Of a DNA stretch of 13,820 nucleotides, positions 7,100-11,634 are shown one piece after another. This DNA comes from Yimella sp. (GTDB lineage: Bacteria; Actinomycetota; Actinomycetes; Actinomycetales; Dermatophilaceae). Numbering within the stretch: the first letter of the stretch is position 1; every line of letters starts with the position of its first letter. A model generated the notes under the pieces. That model ran no database searches, was not told where the DNA came from, and worked only from the letters and a program-made list of their open reading frames with translations. The translations under genes and the position numbers were made by a program. The DNA lies in NCBI GenBank assembly GCA_030150425.1, contig JASLFY010000246.1, positions 1-13,820 on the forward strand, written 5' to 3'.

Positions 7100-8227
7100 T
7101 CACCCGCGGGCTGCGGCGTAGTCCGTCCGGTCGCCCTGACCGTCGAGGCCGAGCAACTTCCAACCGAGCAGCGCGAGCGCCCAGGTCGCCGCGAAGATGC
7201 CGACGATCACGAAGCCGATGCCGTCGAGGTCGATCGAGCCGATCGCCGCGATCGGGCCGGACTGCAGGTCGAGCCGGTCGGCGAAGACCGAGCAGATCTC
7301 GATGCCGCCGATGACCAGCGCCACCAGCACGGAGAGGCCGGTCACGGTGGCGTTGTAGTAGAGCCGGCGCAGCGGACGGGCGAACGCCCAGCCGTACGCC
7401 TTGCTCATCATCACGCCGTCGGCCCCGTCGAGCAGGCTCATGCCTGCGGCGAACAGGATCGGCAGGGTCAGGATGGCGTACCACGGCAGGGCGACCGCCG
7501 CTGCGCCGCCGGCGATGACCAGCAGGCTGACCTCGGTGGCGGTGTCGAAGCCGAGACCGAACAGGAAGCCGATCGGGTACATGTGCCGCGGCTTCGTCAC
7601 CGACTTGGTGAGCCCGCCCAGGATCCGGTTCATGAATCCGCGCTTGTCCAGGTGGTGCTCGAGCGCCGCCTCGTCGAGCTCGCCGCCGCGGGAGCGGCGC
7701 CAGACCCGCAGGATGCCGACCAGCGCGATCGCGTTGAGGATCGCGATGACCAGCAGGAACGTGCCGGAGACGCTGGTGCCGATGACGCCGGTGATGGTGT
7801 GCAGTGTGGAGCCGTCGTCCTCGACGGAGTGGGCCAACGCCCGGACACCGAAGGCGAGCAGGGCGCAGAGCGCGAAGACGACGCTGGAGTGGCCGAGGGA
7901 GAACCAGAACACGACGCTGACCGGACGGCGCCCGTCGGTCAGCAGTTTGCGAGTGGTGTTGTCGATCGCCGCGATGTGGTCGGCGTCGAAGGCGTGGCGC
8001 ATACCGAGCGTGTAGGCGGTGACCCCGAGCCCGATCCCGAAGGTCTGGGCGTGGGATCCCGCGCCGACCGAGAGGTGCTGCGGCGAGATGAGGAAGATCA
8101 GCGAACCCCAGCCGATGACGTGCAGGAGGAGCACGAACGCCGACATCCCCAGGATGCTGCGTCGCTCGGAGCGGTCGAACAGGGCAGCCGTCCGCTGCCA
8201 GCGGGAGGACACGGTCAGCGAGGTCAT
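7100..8227 (-). CDS. NiCoT-family nickel/cobalt permease (HoxN/NixA type)
   Basis: A 375-residue inner-membrane transporter of the NiCoT family, which takes up Ni2+ and/or Co2+ by secondary transport. The diagnostic metal-binding signature HX4DH is His78, Asp83, His84 within RHAFDADHIAAIDN (77-90). Other family motifs are LGHSSVVF (111-118), GLGFDTATEV (224-233) and GMSLLDGADGVMM (262-274). Seven to eight hydrophobic segments are visible. A charged loop rich in Glu, His and Arg (about 176-215) is a typical cytoplasmic loop. Nickel or cobalt preference cannot be read from the sequence. The gene starts 50 bases after truB, too short a gap for a cobalamin or NiCo riboswitch. A TAGGCT hexamer lies 6 bases before the ATG. 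No urease, hydrogenase or cobalamin biosynthesis genes are nearby to show the destination of the metal. Confidence 0.95.
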   Translation of the reverse strand: MTSLTVSSRWQRTAALFDRSERRSILGMSAFVLLLHVIGWGSLIFLISPQHLSVGAGSHAQTFGIGLGVTAYTLGMRHAFDADHIAAIDNTTRKLLTDGRRPVSVVFWFSLGHSSVVFALCALLAFGVRALAHSVEDDGSTLHTITGVIGTSVSGTFLLVIAILNAIALVGILRVWRRSRGGELDEAALEHHLDKRGFMNRILGGLTKSVTKPRHMYPIGFLFGLGFDTATEVSLLVIAGGAAAVALPWYAILTLPILFAAGMSLLDGADGVMMSKAYGWAFARPLRRLYYNATVTGLSVLVALVIGGIEICSVFADRLDLQSGPIAAIGSIDLDGIGFVIVGIFAATWALALLGWKLLGLDGQGDRTDYAAARG

Positions 8228-8233
8228 TCCCGC

Positions 8234-8239
8234 AGCCTA
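8234..8239 (-). promoter_or_regulatory. Candidate -10 element for the leaderless NiCoT gene
   Basis: TAGGCT on the minus strand (TANNNT form) ends 6 bases before the ATG at 8227, in the 50-base gap after truB. The -35 is unconvincing: at best GCGACC at a 16-base spacing. Prediction only. Confidence 0.33.
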
Positions 8240-8277
8240 GTCCCAGGTGCGACCGGGTCGCATCAAGGGGTTGGTCG

Positions 8278-9180
8278 TCAGCCGGCGGGAAACACCACGT
8301 GGCTGCGGACCGAGGCGCCGGACTGGTCCAGCATCGCCACCAGCTCTTCCTCATCACCCGTTCGGGCGATCGCGGCGACCGGGTCGACGGCCGGTTCGGC
8401 CGGCTCGATCCGCTGGCCGTACCGCAGCGCGCGGGCCTCGGCGTCGGTCAGCTCGCGCACCGGGAACTGGGCGCGCGCGGCCGCCACCATCGGCAACAGC
8501 GGCAGCTCCTCCCCCGCGTCGCGGCGGGCGGTCAGCTCCTCCAACGGGACGCAGTCGGCGAGGGAGTACCGCCCGACACGGGTGCGTCGCAGCGCCGTGA
8601 GGTGGCCACCGACACCGAGGTCGGCGCCGAGGTCCCGCGCCAGCGCGCGTACGTAGGTGCCGGACGAAACCTCCACCTCCACCTCCAGGTCGAGGCAGGT
8701 GTCGACCTTCACCGTCGAGTGCAGGTCGAACCTGCTGACGGTGACCGGTCGCGGCTTGAGCTTCACCTCGTCACCGCCGCGCACCTTGGCGTACGCCCGT
8801 TGTCCGTCGACCTTGATCGCGCTGACCGAACTGGGCACCTGCTGCAGCTCGCCGGTCAGACGGCCGATCGCCGCGCGCACCTGCTCCTCGGCGATGCCGG
8901 ACGCGTCGGAGCCGCCGGTGACGTCGCCCTCGGCGTCGTCGGTGACGGTGGACTGCCCCAGCCGGATGGTCGCGGTGTAGGTCTTGTCGCAGCCGACCAG
9001 GAAGGTCAGCAGCTTGGTCGCCCGGTTCACGCCGAGCACCAACACACCGGTCGCCATCGGGTCGAGGGTTCCGGCGTGGCCCACCCGGCGGGTGCCGGCG
9101 AGCCGACGGCAGCGGCCCACCACGTCGTGGCTGGTCCAGCCGGCCGGCTTGTCGACCAGCAGCAGACCGTCGGTCGTCAC
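8278..9180 (-). CDS. truB: tRNA pseudouridine(55) synthase TruB
   Basis: A 300-residue cytosolic enzyme that converts U55 in the T-arm of tRNAs to pseudouridine. The N-terminus LLLVDKPAGWTSHDVV (6-21) and the catalytic motif RVGHAGTLDPMATGVL (32-47), with Asp40 as nucleophile, are decisive. KTYTATIRLGQSTVTDDAEG (66-85) and SSGTYVRALARDLG (192-205) are further family blocks. The C-terminal 70-80 residues form the smaller actinobacterial TruB C-terminal domain (PUA-like). The start is GTG at 9180, just before the conserved LLLVDKP strand. It lies 7 bases after the rbfA stop with no Shine-Dalgarno, so translational coupling to rbfA is likely. The rbfA-truB pairing is the classical order. Confidence 0.97.
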   Translation of the reverse strand: MTTDGLLLVDKPAGWTSHDVVGRCRRLAGTRRVGHAGTLDPMATGVLVLGVNRATKLLTFLVGCDKTYTATIRLGQSTVTDDAEGDVTGGSDASGIAEEQVRAAIGRLTGELQQVPSSVSAIKVDGQRAYAKVRGGDEVKLKPRPVTVSRFDLHSTVKVDTCLDLEVEVEVSSGTYVRALARDLGADLGVGGHLTALRRTRVGRYSLADCVPLEELTARRDAGEELPLLPMVAAARAQFPVRELTDAEARALRYGQRIEPAEPAVDPVAAIARTGDEEELVAMLDQSGASVRSHVVFPAG

Positions 9181-9187
9181 CGGCGGG

Positions 9188-9625
9188 TCACTCGTCGTCG
9201 TCGGCGGCGGCCGGCTTGCGGTAGGGGTCGGCGTCGCCGGCGTACGTGGCCTGTCCGGCGCCGGCGGCGAGCTCGGCGTCGCGCTGCCGGGCGGCAGCCA
9301 GCGCCGCCTCGATGTTCGCGGCCCCCTCGGGAATTGCGTCCGGGATGAACTCCACCGACGGGGTCAGGCGGATGCCGAGGCCCTTGCCGACGTGCGACCG
9401 GATCCGGCCGCGGTTGTCCTGCAGCGCGGCGGCGGTGTCGGCGCGGGCGGCGTCGTCGCCGTAGACGGTGTAGAAGATCGAGGCGTGCTGCAGGTCACCG
9501 GTCACTCGGACGTCGGTGACGGTCAGGAAGCCGAGACGTTCGTCCTTGAGTCGGAACTCGATGTAGTCGGCCACGAGGGCCTTGATCCGTTCGGCAATCT
9601 TGCGGGCGCGTGCGGGGTCAGCCAT
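9188..9625 (-). CDS. rbfA: 30S ribosome-binding factor RbfA
   Basis: A 145-residue KH-fold protein that binds the 30S subunit and helps 16S rRNA 5'-end maturation and cold adaptation. Family features visible are the N-terminal helix ADPARARKIAERIKALVA, then DERLGFLTVTDVRVTGDLQHASIFYTV, then RSHVGKGLGIRLTPSVEFIPD. A short charged tail ending DPYRKPAAADDDE is typical of actinobacterial RbfA. ATG at 9625 is chosen because homologues begin at MADPxRARK. The frame stays open upstream to 9835, but that part overlaps the methyltransferase gene and does not look like protein. The gap to the methyltransferase stop is 26 bases. There is no Shine-Dalgarno, and TAGGTT lies 7 bases before the ATG. Confidence 0.96.
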   Translation of the reverse strand: MADPARARKIAERIKALVADYIEFRLKDERLGFLTVTDVRVTGDLQHASIFYTVYGDDAARADTAAALQDNRGRIRSHVGKGLGIRLTPSVEFIPDAIPEGAANIEAALAAARQRDAELAAGAGQATYAGDADPYRKPAAADDDE

Positions 9626-9632
9626 GGGGTCA

Positions 9633-9638
9633 AACCTA
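9633..9638 (-). promoter_or_regulatory. Candidate -10 element for leaderless rbfA
   Basis: TAGGTT on the minus strand (TANNNT form) ends 7 bases before the ATG of rbfA, in the 26-base gap after the methyltransferase gene. No -35 is recognisable at a normal spacing. Prediction only. Confidence 0.33.
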
Positions 9639-9651
9639 CCGCGCCGCGCGA

Positions 9652-10674
9652 TCAACTCTTCCGCGCGACGACCAGGTCCCGGTCGATGGAGGCGTCGACC
9701 CGGTGGCGGAACCGCTCCCCGTGGTCGACCACCTCGAGTCCGTGCTGTTCCAGCAGCAACCGCAGCTCGTCCGGCGGCGCGACGTGCCGGTTGTACGACA
9801 GGCCGACGGCGCCGCCCACCCGCAGCGTCCGGCACCAGCCCGGCAGCGCGCTGTCCAGCAGCGCCAGCGGGCTGCGCGCCAGGCGGTCGCCGTGGGAGCC
9901 GTGCTGCACGCCGTACGGGGTGTCGGTGACGATCACGTCGACACTGCCGCCGCGTACGAGGCCGTCCAGGGCGGTCGTGTCGGTGTTGAGGTAGCGCAGC
10001 CGGTGGGTCTCTCCCGCCTTGTACGCCTCCTTGGTCGGGGCGACGGTCAGCTCCAACTCACGACCGCGGGCCCGGCCGCCGGTGGTGCTCGCGCCCCGGT
10101 CGAGGGTGTGCTTGAGGCGGTGGGTCTGCACCCACGTCTTGAGGAACGCGGCGTAGAGGTCGTAGTCCTTGCGGTCCAGGTCGACGCCGGTGACGTCGTA
10201 GCCGGCGAGCAGCGCGATGTTCAGCGTGGTGCCGCGGCCGCACATCGGGTCGAGCACCTCCAGTCCGCCGTCCAGCCACCGCTCCGGTCGCCGGGTCGCG
10301 GCGGCTGTCACGTTGAGGCACAACCGGGTCCACTGCTCGTTGGTCTTGCCCTGATACTTCTGCAGAGTGACCAGGTCGTCGGGGTAGAACGCCCTGCGGC
10401 GCAGGTCGAGCGGGCGCAGCAGGTCGCCCTCCGGGGCGTACGCGGCGAACGTCGTCGACAGGTCGGACAGCACCTCGACCGCGCGGTCGGCGTCGGTCCG
10501 CACCGCGAGGTACGGCACACCACCGATCGTCCGCGGCGTCACCTCGGCCGTCGCGCCGAAGGCGGCCAGGACGGTCTCGGCCTCCGCGGCGGCAAGCCCG
10601 GCCGCGGCCTCGGCGTAGACCCGGTTCGCCGAAGGGGCGACCAGCAGGAGGTAGTCAGTCACGATCCCAGTCAC
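9652..10674 (-). CDS. TRM11-like SAM-dependent methyltransferase
   Basis: A 340-residue protein with a Rossmann-type methyltransferase core. Motif I is LDPMCGRGTTLNIALLAGYD (141-160), followed by the acidic VTGVDLDRKDY (161-171) typical of UPF0020/TRM11-like nucleic-acid methyltransferases. The motif IV position reads TDTPYG (250-255), where TRM11 enzymes usually have (D/N)PPY. LQKYQGKTNEQWTRLCLN (104-121) is a conserved-looking lead-in to the core. The first 100 residues are Ala-rich and could be a reduced THUMP-like substrate domain (uncertain). An RNA target, perhaps tRNA guanosine, is inferred from family and from its place beside rbfA and truB. The start is GTG at 10674; a second in-frame GTG at 10662, just before TDYLLLVAPS, is equally possible. 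The gap to the oxidoreductase stop is 23 bases. Confidence 0.88.
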   Translation of the reverse strand: MTGIVTDYLLLVAPSANRVYAEAAAGLAAAEAETVLAAFGATAEVTPRTIGGVPYLAVRTDADRAVEVLSDLSTTFAAYAPEGDLLRPLDLRRRAFYPDDLVTLQKYQGKTNEQWTRLCLNVTAAATRRPERWLDGGLEVLDPMCGRGTTLNIALLAGYDVTGVDLDRKDYDLYAAFLKTWVQTHRLKHTLDRGASTTGGRARGRELELTVAPTKEAYKAGETHRLRYLNTDTTALDGLVRGGSVDVIVTDTPYGVQHGSHGDRLARSPLALLDSALPGWCRTLRVGGAVGLSYNRHVAPPDELRLLLEQHGLEVVDHGERFRHRVDASIDRDLVVARKS

Positions 10675-10682
10675 GGTCGCTC

Positions 10683-10688
10683 ACGGTA
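10683..10688 (-). promoter_or_regulatory. Candidate -10 element for the methyltransferase gene
   Basis: TACCGT on the minus strand (TANNNT form) ends 8 bases before the GTG at 10674, at the edge of the spacing expected for a leaderless start. There is no recognisable -35. This is the weakest of the six such sites. Confidence 0.22.
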
Positions 10689-10697
10689 CCGCCGACG

Positions 10698-11564
10698 TCA
10701 GAGCTGACCGGCAGCCTGGTCGAGGATCTCGACCACCCGGACGCCGAGGTCGAGCCCGATCGGGTGGTCACGTTCCTCGGCGACGCACGCGGCGAGTTCG
10801 TCGGCGGCCCGGGCGAGGGCGTCCACCGGGTCACCAGCCTTCGTCGGCGCCTCGCTCGTGCCCGCCTCGCCCCACAGCGTCGTGGTCCAGGTGTTGGCCG
10901 CCTCCGGGCCCCACAGCGACAGCGTGGCGGTGGTGACGAGACCGGACGCGTGGGTCAGCGTCAGGTGGACCGCGTCGTCCATCCCGGCGACCGCGACGAC
11001 GTCGGTGACGTCACCGGTGACCGGCAGGACGGTGGCGAGCAGGTGCGGGCCGATGTCCCACAGTCCGCCCTCCTCCTTGCGCCACTGCGACTGCGCGTAC
11101 GCGCTCCCCTCCCGCTGGTTCGACACGATCCAGCGCGCCGCGATGCCACGCCAGCCCGACTGCTCCGCCACCTCGTCGTGCCAGGCGCGCAGCTCCTCGG
11201 TGAACCGGGCGGTGAAGAAGACGACCGAGCGCACGTCGTGGGCGGCCGCCTCGCGCTGCAGTTGGTGGGCCAGGTCCACGTCGAGCGCCACCGGCTTGTC
11301 CAGCAGCAGGTGTTTGCCGGCCCGTGCCGCTTCCAGCGCCAACGTGGCCTGGGTCTGCGGCGGCACCGCGAAGGTCACCGCGTCGACCGCGGCGAGCAGG
11401 TCGGCGTACGACGCGAACGCCGGCACCCCGAGCCGCTCGGCGAGGGCCGCCGTACGTTCCGGGCTGCGCCCCCACACCCCCACCAGGTCCTGGGCGGAGC
11501 GCTGCAGCCCCGGTCCGTGGGTGACTTGAGCCCAGTGGCCGGTGCCGACCAGTCCGAATCGCAT
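10698..11564 (-). CDS. Gfo/Idh/MocA-family NAD(P)-dependent oxidoreductase
   Basis: A 288-residue cytosolic protein. The N-terminal Rossmann fold opens with MRFGLVGTGHWA (GxGxxA at 7-12). The family motif KHLLLDKPVALD (84-95, DKP in place of the commoner EKP) links the nucleotide-binding domain to the substrate domain. GGLWDIGPHLL (166-176) is the conserved substrate-domain block with the Asp and His expected in this family. It is shorter than the usual 330-390 residues but has a complete fold order. Family members oxidise or reduce sugars and related polyols; this substrate is unknown. ATG at 11564 is chosen because the GLVGTG strand must be at the N-terminus. The frame stays open to 12020, but that part is the antisense-like shadow of infB. 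The start is 15 bases after the infB terminator stem, with no Shine-Dalgarno. Confidence 0.93.
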   Translation of the reverse strand: MRFGLVGTGHWAQVTHGPGLQRSAQDLVGVWGRSPERTAALAERLGVPAFASYADLLAAVDAVTFAVPPQTQATLALEAARAGKHLLLDKPVALDVDLAHQLQREAAAHDVRSVVFFTARFTEELRAWHDEVAEQSGWRGIAARWIVSNQREGSAYAQSQWRKEEGGLWDIGPHLLATVLPVTGDVTDVVAVAGMDDAVHLTLTHASGLVTTATLSLWGPEAANTWTTTLWGEAGTSEAPTKAGDPVDALARAADELAACVAEERDHPIGLDLGVRVVEILDQAAGQL

Positions 11565-11570
11565 GCGCAC

Positions 11571-11599
11571 ACCGTACGAACGGGGCCCCCGGGCGACAA
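11571..11599 (-). promoter_or_regulatory. Candidate leaderless promoter embedded in the infB terminator
   Basis: On the minus strand a -35-like TTGTCG (11599-11594, four of six matches) is followed after exactly 17 bases by TACGGT (11576-11571). This -10-like hexamer ends 6 bases before the ATG at 11564, so the predicted transcription start falls on or beside the ATG. The -35 occupies the loop of the terminator hairpin and the spacer is its 3' arm. It is the best matched of the six start-proximal sites. Prediction only. Confidence 0.5.
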
Positions 11600-11615
11600 G
11601 CCCGGGAGCCCCGTT
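11579..11615 (-). terminator. 16-bp hairpin terminator after infB
   Basis: Arms 11579-11594 and 11600-11615 pair over 16 positions around a 5-base loop (11595-11599). The single non-Watson-Crick position is C/A in the plus-strand sense but a G.U wobble in minus-strand RNA, so the structure is intact only for transcripts leaving infB. It starts 19 bases after the infB stop. There is no U-run, as is usual in Actinobacteria. Confidence 0.87.
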
Positions 11616-11634
11616 CAACGGATGAGTCACGCGA

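Noticed and set aside
8228..8277. Cobalamin or NiCo riboswitch upstream of the NiCoT gene
   Set aside because: The gap is only 50 bases, shorter than either riboswitch class, and shows just a short GCGACC/GGTCGC palindrome.
667..8656. Very long open frames on the plus strand (over 600 codons each) covering most of 667-8656
   Set aside because: They lie antisense to clear minus-strand genes with strong family motifs. Their translations are rich in Arg, Gly, Ala, Val and His with no domain I recognise. This is the usual antisense open-frame effect of G/C-biased third codon positions.
9626..9835. N-terminal extension of rbfA upstream of 9625
   Set aside because: The extra 70 codons overlap the methyltransferase gene out of frame and translate to low-complexity Arg/Ala/Gly. 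RbfA homologues begin at the MADPxRAR position.
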